Below, in pieces: positions 20,888-32,796 of a stretch of 64,000 nucleotides of DNA. Position 1 is the first letter of the stretch. Each line of letters starts with the position of its first letter. Source of the DNA: Zantedeschia hybrid cultivar (lineage: Eukaryota > Streptophyta > Magnoliopsida > Alismatales > Araceae); the NCBI GenBank assembly GCA_030544215.1, contig JARZZO010000014.1, positions 34,377,734 through 34,441,733 of the forward strand, given 5' to 3'. Made by a program: the position numbers and the translations under genes. The notes beneath the pieces are model-generated. The model was not told where the DNA came from. It worked only from the letters and a program-made list of their open reading frames with translations, and did no database searches.

Positions 20888-21842
20888 CTCTCAACATCAT
20901 ATGATATGAATTTTTCTCAAAATGATCAATGAAGGTAACTCAAAGAAATTAATGGAATCAATCATGTCTGGATGAAATAGACAAGGAAAGGTCGATCAAC
21001 CTCCACGATTGGGAAGTACCCTAGGTCACAAACCCTGCAGGTTTCATCATGGGGAACGGTTACCAGTCAATGTGAAAGTGCTACAACCATGATGGATCTT
21101 AAAAGGAAATAATAAATGTTGGATAAAGAATCCAAGAAAGGATAGAATTCCCATGATATCTTTAAGCGAACCTCAAAGATAATTAAGATATTTAATTCAA
21201 AATGAAATATTTTATATCATGTTGGGATTTATTTGATCAATGGCCTGAAACTTAATCAATAATTAATTATTATTACAATAATTTCAAAGTCCTACATGAT
21301 GCATGTTAGGCTAAAAGAAAAATATAAAATCAAATAAAATATAAATTAATCAAGGATAATATTGTTAAATTGTCATTAATGAGTCAAGATACCAATTTAG
21401 TAATTCAATGCTAAGCCGAAGCTCGTTTATTTACGCACTGTTTCACAAAAGCGGAACCATCATCCTCGTTAATTAACAATCTAATGGCCTATCCACGTGA
21501 TTAAGAATTGTCTGGAATTATCATAATTTTTGTTGAAGGGGAACTCAAATTCCACTTTCATCAAAATCACAAATTCCTTGATATATCTAATAAATATTTA
21601 ACATATAATAATGATAATTATGCAAATCAATTACATGAAACAATATAAGGATAGAGATAACCGTCTTTTTAGTCACAGTTAAGACTCATAAACTCCCACA
21701 GTGGGACCTTCTTGAAATTTTCAGCTTTATAGTCATTTCTTTGAATTTCCTACACTCAGAAATTATCAGTAACTTCAAGTAAATATTTAATTAAGCATCA
21801 AATATAGATAAACATGGCATTCAGGCAAATAACACGAAAACC
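20888..21842. other. AT-rich stretch with no recognisable gene
   Basis: I see no coding frame, repeat family or RNA gene here. It lies upstream of the PMD-like transcription unit and may be part of a larger element whose ends I cannot define. Confidence 0.5.
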
Positions 21843-21912
21843 ATTAAATGCGTCGGGTCGTGCCGATGCCATTAAGACAAAAATGACGTCGCTGTTCACC
21901 GACGCCATTTAA
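21843..21912 (+). promoter_or_regulatory. Two 34-bp dyads upstream of the PMD-like gene
   Basis: Copies at 21843-21876 (ATTAAATGCGTC/GATGCCATTAAG) and 21879-21912 (AAAAATGACGTC/GACGCCATTTAA), 36 bp apart, each with ten spacer bases. They end about 100 bp upstream of the TATA box at 22013, the same distance as in the family-S LTR. Confidence 0.8.
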
Positions 21913-22012
21913 CTCGTAGAAACATATTTTTGTTGTGTTCAATCCGGACACCAACTCTCTTCAAGCATATCCCTTCTCCAATTCGGAAAGACTCTTCAAA
22001 ATCGCAAATCTC

Positions 22013-22020
22013 TATAAATA
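22013..22020 (+). promoter_or_regulatory. TATA box of the PMD-like gene
   Basis: TATAAATA in the context CTCTATAAATAAGC, about 115 bp upstream of the ATG at 22135. A good plant core promoter. Confidence 0.7.
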
Positions 22021-22134
22021 AGCTTCTTTAACTTGTATTAAGGCAAATCCATACACAATTTAGAGATCAAAGTAAAGGATTCTCTCTAAAGTTCAAGGTT
22101 TCAAGATTTCAAAGGGAAAAAGTTCAAGAGCAAA

Positions 22135-23530
22135 ATGGATTCTTCAAACAAGAGGATGAGAAAGACGCTTGAGAAGCTTTCAGAGGTGAAAGATCATCTT
22201 AGCGGACGAGATGCTAACTTTCAAGTAAGTTAAATTCTCTCTTTCTTTCAATTCTTTTTCTTCAATTCCCTTTTTCTTTATGTTCTTCATGTTCTTCATG
22301 GAATTATAGTAATTTTCTTTTATTTATCTAGACATATCCTCTTTTTCCCGGCTCAAGAAAATTCTCTTCCCGGCTCAAGAAATATTACTATCTCCATGCA
22401 ATCTTATGTTTCGAAATGGAATATCCAAGGTTTAGTTGTCTATGCAAAGCACTATAAGAGTTCAAATGTGGATTGGGCGGCGATGGGTGCTCTAATTGAG
22501 TTGTGGCATCCACAAACCCACACTTTTTTCTTTGCCGATTTCGAATCTACCATACTCCTTGAAGAGGCTGAACTCCTACTGGGCCTTCCTAAGATCAAGC
22601 TGAACAATGATGAACTGATCCTAAACAAGATGACACTTATGAGGGAAAAGATCACAGGTCAACAACTATTGATGAAGATTATGAAGGATCTAAAGGAAGT
22701 TCAAGGATGCCTTACAAAGAAAGGGATCAACCTTACAAAGTTGGTAGAGTGGACTTTATATGGGATTGAGGAACTCAAAGAGGATGATATTGAGAACGTA
22801 ATGAAGGCATTTACCACATGCCTGGCTGGAGCTCTATTCTTTTCTGTCCAAGACAAATATTCTAGAGGATGATCAAGTTAGTGCAATTTGTGAGATCTTT
22901 GAAGGAAAACAGATTGGTACGGCAATCCTGGCCTATCTCTACAGTGGGCTTTCTGTAGCATCTATAAGTCAACCTCCTCATGGTTGCATGTTTCTCTTTG
23001 CTTTGTGGGTTGAGTTACACTTCAAGTTCGAGTATCATAGTAGAAATTCTACAAGACCATCTCAGATATATCAAAATAGTCCAATCTTCCATATTTCTAA
23101 TATCGTGAAGTTCAATCAAAGAATGATCAACCGAGTGTCCAAACTCAAGACTCGAGCTTATTAGCGTGCATATTTGAAGACCATGCCATCGTACGGATTC
23201 GATTCTTCTCCACTTGCTCTTGTAGGGAAACCGATTCAAGTACGCCTTGCAGCGACTGCAGAGCTTCGACCGATCAGTGCAACATAGTTCGTGCTGTATA
23301 ACCCTCATCGCTGCTATACTCAACTTAGCATGCCTCGTCATGAGTTCCCAGAGTCCCACATCTCTCCAATCAAGAAGCGTGTACTGGAATCTGACGAAGA
23401 CTTTGAAGCAACCGAACTTATAGTTACATTGTGGAACATCAGCTTCATTCATCGTGTACAATCTTCACACGAAGCTCATAGAGGATTAGCATATCCATAT
23501 GTAATGGGACTTTGGGAACTTCTTCCTTGA
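22135..23530 (+). pseudogene. Plant mobile domain-like gene (degenerate)
   Basis: Exon 1 (22135-22224) encodes a basic 30-residue start (MDSSNKRMRKTLEKL). GTAAGT at 22225 and a pyrimidine-rich tract ending TAG at 22331 suggest an intron. The main frame (22396-22872) has MGALIELWHPQTHTFFFADF and then EEAELLLGLPKIK, the pattern of the plant mobile domain / DUF7745-like family found in transposons and in MAIN-like proteins. A 24-bp direct duplication (ttcccggctcaagaaa at about 22345 and 22369) disturbs the exon-2 frame. A frameshift near 22865 and stops at about 23161 and 23285 break the rest, which still reads VLYNPHRCYTQL and VMGLWELLP to 23530. AATAAA lies at 23564. Function unknown; a promoter, intron, stop and polyA signal mark it as its own transcription unit. 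Confidence 0.65.
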
Positions 23531-23563
23531 AAGCTCTCTTTTATTCCTTTTTGATGTAATTTC

Positions 23564-23569
23564 AATAAA
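23564..23569 (+). terminator. Polyadenylation signal of the PMD-like gene
   Basis: AATAAA 34 bp after the stop at 23528-23530, in T-rich sequence. Confidence 0.5.
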
Positions 23570-23673
23570 GAATTCATTTATACCATAGAAATCATCTCTT
23601 AATGTTCTGTGATTTATCCAAAAATTTTCCTTAAGTAAAACCATGATTTTTCCTTAAAACATGTTTTTCGAGT

Positions 23674-24032
23674 GTAAGTAGCGTCGTCCTACCAAGACGC
23701 CTTTCAATCATAATTAATTTTCGAAATTCATAGTTTAATTTTTTACAATCCCACATTATGCCTAAACCGTGTCCCCATATACAGACGCCTTTCAATTCTC
23801 TCTCCTACTTTTCCACAGAATTTTGCCATTAATCCCTAATTAATCCACTGAAACGCGTCGTACTGTCAAGACGCGTTTAATCATTGTGCCTGGTATGGCT
23901 CTGACAAGAATTGGCGGTTTAATTTGAAATGCGTAGTGTCATGTAGACGCTATTCACACAATTTCAAAAATTTTCTTTGCTACCTCAGTTTATGTGCGTT
24001 GAAAGGTGTCACTATCCCTCGACGCGTTTTAA
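23674..24032 (+). promoter_or_regulatory. Array of five 34-bp dyads
   Basis: Copies at 23674-23707, 23762-23795, 23848-23881, 23924-23957 and 23999-24032, spaced 88, 86, 76 and 75 bp. Left arms include CTAAACCGTGTC and CTGAAACGCGTC; right arms include GACGCCTTTCAA and GACGCGTTTTAA. Every spacer is ten bases. The array stands between the PMD-like gene and a CT-rich leader, as if it belonged to the next promoter. Confidence 0.85.
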
Positions 24033-24054
24033 CTTCCCTAAACAGAACCTACGC

Positions 24055-24206
24055 GAGCCCGAGCTCTCCTCTCCTCATTCTCTCAAAACTCTCTTTCTCT
24101 CTTTTCTTCCACCTTCCTCTCTCTCTTTCATCTTCCTTCTCTCACTTTCAGGCTCCATTTCCTTAAACTTTCTCTAAACATCCCAACCAAGCCTCCTCAA
24201 ATTCTC
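24055..24206 (+). other. CT-rich leader interrupted by the giant Tat element
   Basis: Runs of ctctcctctcc, ctctctttctctc and ctctctctttcatc resemble a plant 5' untranslated leader. The giant element is inserted at 24206/24207. Leader-like cctctct continues at 54965 directly before an ATG at 54979. Confidence 0.55.
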
Positions 24207-24888
24207 TGTTGTCACCGAAAAAATGAGCAAAGAGAAAAATCCAAACAATTTTTTCCAAGTGAAGAGAAGGTTAATGGACAGTAGTCATGCCTATTTTGCA
24301 AGCCAAATGAAGCAAAAAAGGGGTCACTCTATGGCCCAAATCATGAAGAAATCCAAGGGCAGAACCGAGCCCATTATCTCAAGCAAAGAAGGTCCAAACA
24401 TCTGTTCAAAGATTGTCCAAGAAGGCCCAAATGAAGAAGATTTAAGGGGCAGCAGCCAAGCCCAATTTTGCAAAGGAAGTCAAAAAGGGGCTACTTTGAG
24501 CCCAAAGGATGAAGAAACACAAGGGACAGGCCCGGGCCCATTATCTCAAGCAAAAAGAAGCCCATTTTGGTCATTTTGGGCCTAAAAAGTGAAGGTCAAG
24601 GCCCAATTTCGTGGCAGCCTTTAAAGGGCCCCAAATGGTCCCCCCCCATGGCCTATTCTTACTCTTTTGGCCCATGTTCAAATCTGCCCAAAAGAGGATA
24701 AAAAGAAAAGAGAGTGGTCCCCCCTTCAAGATTCTTCTAGAAGGTGGTAGGTGAAAAGCGAAAGAAAAGCCAATCATGATTCTCCAAGTGTTGTGACCTT
24801 ATTGGAGGGCTCTTAAGAGGGGTTTCTTATCCCTAATCCAAGCCTAATAGATGCATAATCTACTCCCCAAAAGTAACCCAACTTTATC

Positions 24889-24896
24889 TATAAAAG
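24889..24896 (+). promoter_or_regulatory. TATA box of the giant 5' LTR
   Basis: TATAAAAG in TTATCTATAAAAGAAC, followed about 50 bp on by an A-rich segment. Conserved at 50200-50207 in the 3' LTR. Confidence 0.7.
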
Positions 24897-26032
24897 AACT
24901 ACCATCTTCTCCAAGAAAGAGTTGGAGACAAAAGCCCACAAAAAAGAAAAAGAAGAAGAAAAGTGACAGAGCTTGGAGGAGCACGTCTCCCTCCTCCTTC
25001 CCCTCAATTTCCTGCATCCCAAGAGAGAAAAAAAGAGTTAGAGAAGAAAAGAAAAAGAAAGGAAGAGTGTTAGAAAAGAAGAGAGCAAGAGAAAGGGATT
25101 CTAAAGCCATCCCCCATTTCTCATCCCCTCTCCAAGGTAGAGTGGGTGATAAGTGATGGGTTTATTCATATTATTTATGTTCTTTTTTAAGTATTCTTTC
25201 CTTTTGATGTTCATAGGAACTTCTATCTCCCCCTTGATGTTCATCCATGGTGATTGAAAGCAATAGAAATACATGTTCAGATTTTCTAACTCTATTTTAT
25301 GAATCTGTTGATTATCTTGCTTTAAATGTTATTTTTCCTTCATAAGGTATGTGTTTTTCGTGTGGGGATGGTAGACGGGCCCTTATAGTTTATAGAAATG
25401 ATCTTCTCAAGTCTTCAAGTCCCCTAAATATGGAGATATGGATCGAAATGTGCTTTGCTGTCCTGGTTTCTTGAACATTGTTTTTTCTGATTTTGCCTTT
25501 GATTTTGGGGTTTTTTCAAGATGCCGTGGCCTTCCAAGACCCTTAGGAGCACATCCCTTCCATGGATAATGTTCCCCCAAGTCCAAACATCAAGAAAAAT
25601 CCCCCAAGTTCCATATATATTAAGGTTTAAATTTCTATTTTCATGATATAACCGAATCGGTTTTGTTGGGATTTTTCCTTAAAATGGCTAAGGGTTTAGG
25701 CCCTAGAGGTTCTCAAGGAGGTTTCCTCACTAGTTGGGGATGATCTTCTTGGAGTAGAAATCCTCTATTATGGAGCCAAGAAGGAAGATCCATGGAAAAG
25801 ATGAAAAGTATACTTAAAGTTTCATGACATTCATATTTAAGTTCTCTATGATATTTTCTTAAAAAAATACATCTAAAATATAGTTTAAATAAAGATTTTA
25901 GGTTTTATACCTTTTATACTTTATTTTCTATTATTTGGATTAGGTTTAAACCCATTTTTCACTGAGAATCCGGGTTTTAGCTTGAGTCTGCAACCTGCGT
26001 GCTACAGTAGCGAGTATGCGCTCACTGTTCAT

Positions 26033-29000
26033 GAGTCTGCGCCTCCCTGCGCAGACTCAGCGCCTATTGCAGTTTTCTGAGTCTCCGCCTCTTTTAGTTG
26101 GGTTTTTGGGCTTGAGATGATTCTTTGATCCTCCCCCAAGCTGTCCAAAGGTTCCGTGGACCTAAGGCTGTCCCTTTGAGGCCCAATGAAGGTCCTAAAT
26201 GGCTTGGACTTTGGGTTGTTAAGCTCTTAATATTTCAATCCGAAATCTTGTTATATGTTTTAAGATTTTAAATGTTTTCCAAAGATGTCCCAATCTAAGG
26301 GTGCCGACAATCCAATGTTGGGTAACCCATCAAGGGCCCTCATAGAAAGAACATCATTCTTATGTTCCCATTACTATGGATTCATTTAGATGATATGACC
26401 CAATGTCCCAATGAGTTGGTGGAGTTCCTTACTCCCCAAATGTAGAAATGCAATGAGTGATTCCCCGTGGATAACCCTTTCATTTCGAAGGCATTAAGGG
26501 CACCCTTTGGGTGAGTGGTTGGATGCTCGGTACGCCCCCCTTTTATAGCCACCTCTATGGTTCATGGCTATATGTAATCCTCTAGGGAAATTGGTGGATT
26601 TCCTTGCTCCCCAAATGTAGAGATGTTTTGGATTACCCCTCGTGGGTTTTTCTTACATCTTGAAGGCATTAAGGGCACCCTTTGGGTGAGTGGTTGGATG
26701 CTCGGCACGCCCCCCTTTACAGCCATCCCTATGGTCCATTAGCCATTACATATCCCTTTAAGGGAGTTGGTCCTTCGGGTCCTTTCATGCCATGACCCTT
26801 CATGAAGATCCTAAACCTTTATTGGGTTCTCCTAATGAAAGGTTGAAATTCAACTTGAAATCATTATATTAAGCATTTTTAATGCTTTATAACGTGATCC
26901 AGAAAAAATGGAATAAACATGAAGAAATCATGTCATTTGAAGAAATCCACATAAGGACCACTCCTCGAAAAAGCTTTATGTAGGTATACTCAACTCATGA
27001 GATTTCTCAGTGTCATCCTCCCCAAATTTGTGATGATTCTAGGATCTCTTCAAGTTGAAAGAGGTATAAAACTGAAATTATGCTCAGATTTTGAGTCTGC
27101 GCACTTATAATCATGGAAATTCAATTGGGAATGAGATACAATTGGTTTTTCTCGACTCCGGACTTCATATTCTAATTTTGTTGGTTGAAACTAACCCCTT
27201 GGAATATTTAAATGCAGCTTGAACTGTGTAGGAAATTCAAAAATCAATTTCAGACTTGAGTCTGCGCACCCATGCGCAGACTCAATCCAAAAACTGTCAG
27301 AGATGGATTCTTGGACTAAGGACATTGGTTATGACTCAAATGATTCAAATAACTAAATTTAAATCATATCTAAATCAGAAAAGGTTAAAAATGGACATTC
27401 TCCCTTTTAAATAAATACGAATCTTCAAAACTTAAGTTGAGTCTGCGCACCTATCTTAGGCTCAAAAGACAAAAAAGATTGGTTAATAACTCCAATATCC
27501 AAGTCAAAATTCCATCAAAATCATATTCCATGGTACATAAATCAAGATTAATAAACTTCTTTCAAAATTGACTTTTAAGTCTACACACTTTTTATAAGCT
27601 CATTTCAAGTGAAAAAATCAACTAAACAGTTAATTAAATTGCACAAATCACTTGCAATCACATCTAAAATACTCCATTTTGTTCAGATATAAACATCAAT
27701 TTACAAAGGATCCAAATCCCATCAAATAAATAAAAAATTAAAAATTCAGTTGAGTCTGCGCACCCCCTGCACAGACTCAAACTCATTTTCTTGTCTCATT
27801 GATCTTTGAAGCTCCCTAGCACTTTGAAAGTCTTGGAATTCCCCTCAACCTCAGGAGGTTCCATCTTTTTAAGAATCTTGCTCAAAATCATCTTTAAACA
27901 TGAGTCTGTGCATCAATTTCAAGGCCAAGACCTCATTTCTTGGCTCCTAAATCATACCCGCAGCTCCAAACCTGTAAATCATCACCAAACAAAACATAAA
28001 ATCAAGTTATCCCACCAAAAATCTAATAAAACAACTCATAAATAAGAAATTCACAGTTCAGACTTGAATTTGCGCAAACTCAACCCTGAAATTCACAAAA
28101 AATAAAAAATAAAAAATCAACTTCGCGACCCCTTCAAGATGATCTAAAACTCTCTAAAAATCAAGTTTATTCTCATCTATTAGGAAATCAAATAAAAACA
28201 TCAAGTTGTTCTTGGAAAAATGCCAAAAACCCTTGAAAACAAATAGGTGACAAATGAGTCTACGCTACCCTATGCAGACTCAACCTCAAATTCTCAAAAT
28301 TGGTCTTTTTTGACCTTAAATTCTCTCCAAATTAAATCCAAAAATTCACATAAAAACTTTATACTTTATATAAGTCAAAAACCTAAATAAATGCTCAAAA
28401 CTCCTTTTGCAAAAAATATAAAAAATACCTAAACACTTTGGTAACAAATGAGTTTGCGCCCTATAGCGCAGACTCAACCCTAAATTCCTAAAATTTGGTA
28501 GTTTAGCCATAAATTTTTCCTCAAATAAAGATAAAATTTCAAAGATAAATCCTATATTTCATATAAATAAAAAACCCAAACAAAATGCTAAGTATTTCCT
28601 TGAAATTACCTAAAAAATGTAAAAAACAAGCTTGTGACGAACGAGTCTGCGGTACCCAGCGCAGACTCAACCCTCAATTGTTAAAATGTAAGTTTTTCAG
28701 CCTTAATTCTTTTAAAATTAAATAAAAAACCCCATGATAAAAATAAAATACTTCCTATAAATCAAAAAATCAAATAAAAACTCAAATTTGTCCTTTGCAA
28801 AAGATAAAAAATACCTAAAAGAAATCACACCTCAATTAACTTTGTAACCTTACTCATTCTTTAAAAATCTACAAATTCAGAACATAAAAAGCATAAGTCT
28901 TTGAAGCATTTTTCACTCAAATCAAATAAGAAAACATAAAAAATACTTTTCCATACCCTGTAAATCAAATCCAAAATCTCTTTACTTCAAATCTGAAAAA

Positions 29001-29207
29001 ACACAATAAGCAATGTTTATTATACCTTCTTGTCAATAAAACACAACTAAAATTGATATTCAAATTCTAAATCATAATCCCCATAAAAAATGTCATCCAC
29101 TTCAATCAAAATGCCATAAAAAAGATTTTCATTCTTCTCACAAATCAAAATAAATACAGGCATTCTCATTGGTAACAAATGAGTCTGCGCATCCTTGTGC
29201 AGACTCA
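26033..29207. repeat. Dispersed GAGTCTGCGC palindromes in the 5' LTR
   Basis: Full copies at 26033-26058, 27256-27285 (13-bp perfect arms TTGAGTCTGCGCA/TGCGCAGACTCAA around 4 bases), 27750-27780, 28255-28282, 28449-28476, 28643-28668 and 29180-29207. The form is GAGTCTGCGC, usually six spacer bases, then GCGCAGACTC. Half copies lie near 25985, 26090, 27090, 27440, 27900 and 29330. The 3' LTR carries the same set, diverged. Confidence 0.85.
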
Positions 29208-29639
29208 ACTTCATGTTCACTTCCAAACATAAAAATTCAAACAAATCTTCAATTAATCCATATAAATCAATTCAAAAAGACTAAAAAATGTCTCTCATCA
29301 TTATCCATCAATAAAAATCAATAAATCAAGTCTCGCGTAGACTCAACTCTAAACTAAAAAATGAGTTTTCTTCTCAAATAAAAACTGAAATTCATTCATC
29401 TTGTATATCTTATTTATATCATTTCAAAGGGTGTTATTTTAATCTTCCGACGATTAATCAAGGATTTTCCTCTTAGGAGGATGTAATTAACACTATTCTA
29501 TTTATGGGTAGCAGGATCGGGTCGAAAAACTACGCAATCATCTGATTGAGTCAAGTAAAGCGCATAAACACAAACCTAAATCTAAATAAAAAAATCAAGA
29601 TCAAGTGCATTTTCCTAAGATATGTACGACAATCTCTTT

Positions 29640-29657
29640 TGGCACGCCCGGTGGGAC
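29640..29657 (+). other. Primer binding site of the giant Tat element
   Basis: TGGCACGCCCGGTGGGAC begins nine bases after the LTR end. The leading TGG pairs with a tRNA CCA end. The primer tRNA is not identified with certainty; Arg-type primers are usual in Ogre-like elements. Confidence 0.7.
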
Positions 29658-29750
29658 CTGTCCTCCCTTCATCTTCTCGTCGGAAGAATAAGGATAACAC
29701 TCATTCTTTGAAGTTATTGATTATCTCTTTGTTGTATTACAGGAGACTCA

Positions 29751-30536
29751 ATGGAATCGAAGGTTTTCTTCGGCCCTCTAGTGATCAAGAATCATGCTCG
29801 CTATGGCTACCTGGCGGTACCTGTGGCATTCGGGAGCTTCCCTCCCGTTATCGGTTTTCCGAATTTTCTCGGGGTGGTCTTCATGCAACCCGGTATTATT
29901 TCTGATAAACCTCAAGATCAAATAGTCAGCTACTGCACTATTCATAGTGATGCTGTCTCATCTTCAAGACAATATCAGGGAAATATCCGAAAAGGTCAAA
30001 ATCCCCAGTTCAAATCAAAGGCAGTTTCTACACAGTGGTCTAGGACCAAAAAATCAATTCTTGTTGGAAGCCTGCGGATCTTTCTAGATGGCAAAAAAGT
30101 TGATATTTCTAAAGACCGACTGGTTCCAAATATCCCAGTTTAAAATTGATTCTAGGTCTTTGAAGACATGGAAAGAGAAAGAATGAAAAAGGAAAGAAAA
30201 GAAAAAGGAAAATCTAAGATTAAAATGTCTGAAAAGCAAGAAAGAAGTCCTAAACCAGCTTATTGGCATGGGACGAAATATTGTCAAGAGCCACCAGCGA
30301 AACAAATCTGGGTACCCAAACATCAAGAAGATCAATATGCACAAAAAAAATTAAAGCCGGTCTTTCAGTCACAACGATGGCACATATGGAAACCAATTCA
30401 AAGTCAGATGCCTCATGGTCAATTGACAAAGAGAAAGAAATCAAGTGAAAGATATGAAAATCATAAGCCAAAGAAGTCTTCAGAGTTATATGTATTCCAA
30501 AGGCTGCAACCAAAGCCTCCTTCCGCAAGGAGATAA
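29751..30536 (+). pseudogene. ORF1-like segment upstream of gag, unknown function
   Basis: Two adjacent open stretches precede gag. The first (29751-30143) has FGPLVIKNHARYGYLAV and VGSLRIFLDGKKVDISK. The second (30168-30536) starts with a highly charged Lys/Arg/Glu stretch and has AYWHGTKYCQEPPAKQIWVP. Tat elements often carry an extra ORF here, and the position fits. I recognise no domain. Stop codons separate the two, so the segment is probably decayed. Confidence 0.45.
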
Positions 30537-30639
30537 GCAGAATTCACCCAAGGAAGCCTGATAGTTTATTCATGTCATACTATCAGCAAGTATGGGGCAC
30601 TCCCAGAAGATTCAGAAGAAATCAGAGATTTAGCCTCAA

Positions 30640-32604
30640 GGCCGAGTCTAGTTATCCGAAGAATGCAAGCGGCAGTCCTAGTTGTCCAAAATTTTCCTAC
30701 TCTCTTAGAAAACATTGATGAGGAAGCAGAGCTATCTGCAAATGTCATTGAAGCATTAGGAGAAGCTCTTTCCGCACCAGCAGAGCAGCAACTTCTACGA
30801 CAAATCAATCAGAAAAAAGAAGCAGAACCAAATATAACTCAGCTACTATTGTAAGAAATTGAGTTGTTGAAAAAGTAATTGAAAGAAAAAGATGCCCAAA
30901 TACAGGGGGTAGGATGGGCTAGTAAAGAAGGAGGTGCTTCAACTTCCTCTTAACCTCAGGTGGCTAACCCTCTAGTTCCACCTCCTCTGTCTCAAAATCT
31001 TCTAAATATATCCATGCAGTCATCCAGGCATGTGCCTATGAGTGAAACACCTGCATATATCCAAGTATCCAATAGTCAAGCTACTCCTGCAACAGTAATG
31101 CAAGACAACTTGATCTCAAATTTGTCATTTCAAGCCTCCCAAATTCAAGGAGTCAAGTTTTTCTCAAATCCAGCAGATCCTGCTGTGGCTCAAAGACTGA
31201 TGTTAGAACAGCTCATTGATATGAAGTTGGCAAAAAGAGTGGAAGGTACCTCTATTGTATATGATGTGTATAAAGTACCATATCCAGTGCATCATGCCAT
31301 GAAAAGGCTTCCGCTGAGAATGGCCAAAGTACCCAAGTTTGACAAATTCAATGGCCAAGGAAATCCAAAAGAACACTTGGCATATTATAATGGTGCAATG
31401 GGAGACCTAGCCACTGATGAATCTTATATGTTGAAAATTTTCGGGTCTTCATTAACTGGACTCGCATTTGAATGGTATTCTTCTCTTCGGCCCGGTTCTG
31501 TTGCAGGGTGGGCTGACCTTCAGAAGCAATTTCAAGACAGATTTTATCTGGTGGAGAGAGAAATCACTCTGGTAGAGATATATACTGTGAAACAGGAAAA
31601 CAACGAAAATACTTCCAAATTCATTGCTAGGTGGAGAAATCTTAACATGAAATGCAAAAGACCACCATGTCAAGAAGATGCAGTGGTGATATGCAAAAGT
31701 AATCTGAAAAATGAAGTCCTTGAAAGGCTAGTAGCCATTGAAATCAAGTCTTTTGACAAATTAAATACTGTGGTATCAGAAGTTGAAAATTTTCTGAGCC
31801 GATCCAGAAGTGAACCAAGCAATAACAAAGGAAAATTTGATAGAAGAAATGCTACACGTGAGTCAAATACAGTAGATTTATCTACGTTTATCACAGAGCA
31901 ACAAAAGAAAGGTCCAGCCATGCAAGCCGAAACCAACAACAATAGAGAGAAAGAAGTCTGAGCCTTATCTTCTCTCAGAGACAGAATGAACAGGCCTTAC
32001 AGCTTCCCAAAAGACAAAACTCGTGTTCTATTTGAATGGGCAAAAAAATACAATCAGATTGTGTTACCACAGTCGAAGAGGCCAGAAGATGCCAAAAGAC
32101 CTAATGATCCAAATTATTGTCTATATCATCAAATTATGGGACATCTTATTGAAGAATGTTATGTGTTCAAAGATGCAGTTGAAAAATTAATTCAGAAAGG
32201 TGTCCTGAAGATGGGAGATCATCTTGTCGATCCTCCGCAGCCTCATGCTTGGACAAAAGCAAATGTGGCGTCTGTAAATGTTCATCTTATGGTTCCTATT
32301 TACCAGTCATTAAGCTCAGAAACTACAGAAAGAAGCACCTAAGCCACTTATAAGCAACTGGTACTTCAACCACTCCAAGCATCTCAATGGCAGATAGACA
32401 AAAAGAAGCCAAGATCTCATATCAAGAAAAAATCTTCAGAAGTATATATTCATGGAGGTATTCCACGATGGCCGACATATGTTCAGCCCATCCCTCTACC
32501 AAATGGCTTTATCTACGCCAGTTAAAGCTGCAACTTCAAGCAAAGATCAATGTATGTCTTCCCCTCAGCAGGAGACATCCCAATCAAGCTCAAGTTACCC
32601 TGCT
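30640..32604 (+). pseudogene. Gag of the giant Tat element
   Basis: One frame with several stops (about 30852, 30876, 30951, 31959, 32340). The N-terminal part is acidic and helical (NIDEEAELSANVIEALGEAL). The retrotransposon Gag core reads VPKFDKFNGQGNPKEHLAYY, LTGLAFEWYSSLRPGSVAGW and then KQENNENTSKFIARWR. The C-terminus has YCLYHQIMGHLIEECYVFKD followed by AVEKLIQKGVL, the C-H-C style motif of Tat Gag. Gag would package element RNA. The 3' end is interrupted by a solo LTR at 32610. Confidence 0.88.
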
Positions 32605-32609
32605 CCAGC
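32605..32609. repeat. Left target duplication (CCAGC) of the solo LTR
   Basis: CCAGC here matches CCAGC at 33940-33944. Confidence 0.88.
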
Positions 32610-32796
32610 TGTAGACATGCTAATTTTGACGTCATTTCGAGTAAATTTCATATCATATAATAATGCCTTAGAATGGTTTGATAATTAATCATTGATTAAT
32701 TATTATTGATATTTTTGAGTGTCAGGTTTAACAAACATGTTTAAGTTAATCAATTAGATTGATTTTAACTCAAATTCGGTTAAGATATTAAAAAGT

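Larger units (their letters stand above)
24207..29631 (+). repeat. 5' LTR (5.4 kb) of the giant Tat element
   Basis: Direct copy of 49514-54958 with scattered substitutions and small indels. Contents: a purine-rich U3 with gggccc segments, a TATA box at 24889-24896, a 175-bp internal duplication (about 26410-26760, each with gaaggcattaaggg), and a long AT-rich part with GAGTCTGCGC palindromes (25985-29350). Frames such as 24223-24585 and 24851-25156 recur in the other LTR; they show no domain and I do not call them genes. Confidence 0.93.

Noticed and set aside
24223..25156. Frames beginning MSKEKNPNNFF, repeated at 49530-50560
   Set aside because: Located in the U3 and TATA-proximal part of the giant LTRs; low-complexity Lys/Ser content and differing stops in the two copies.
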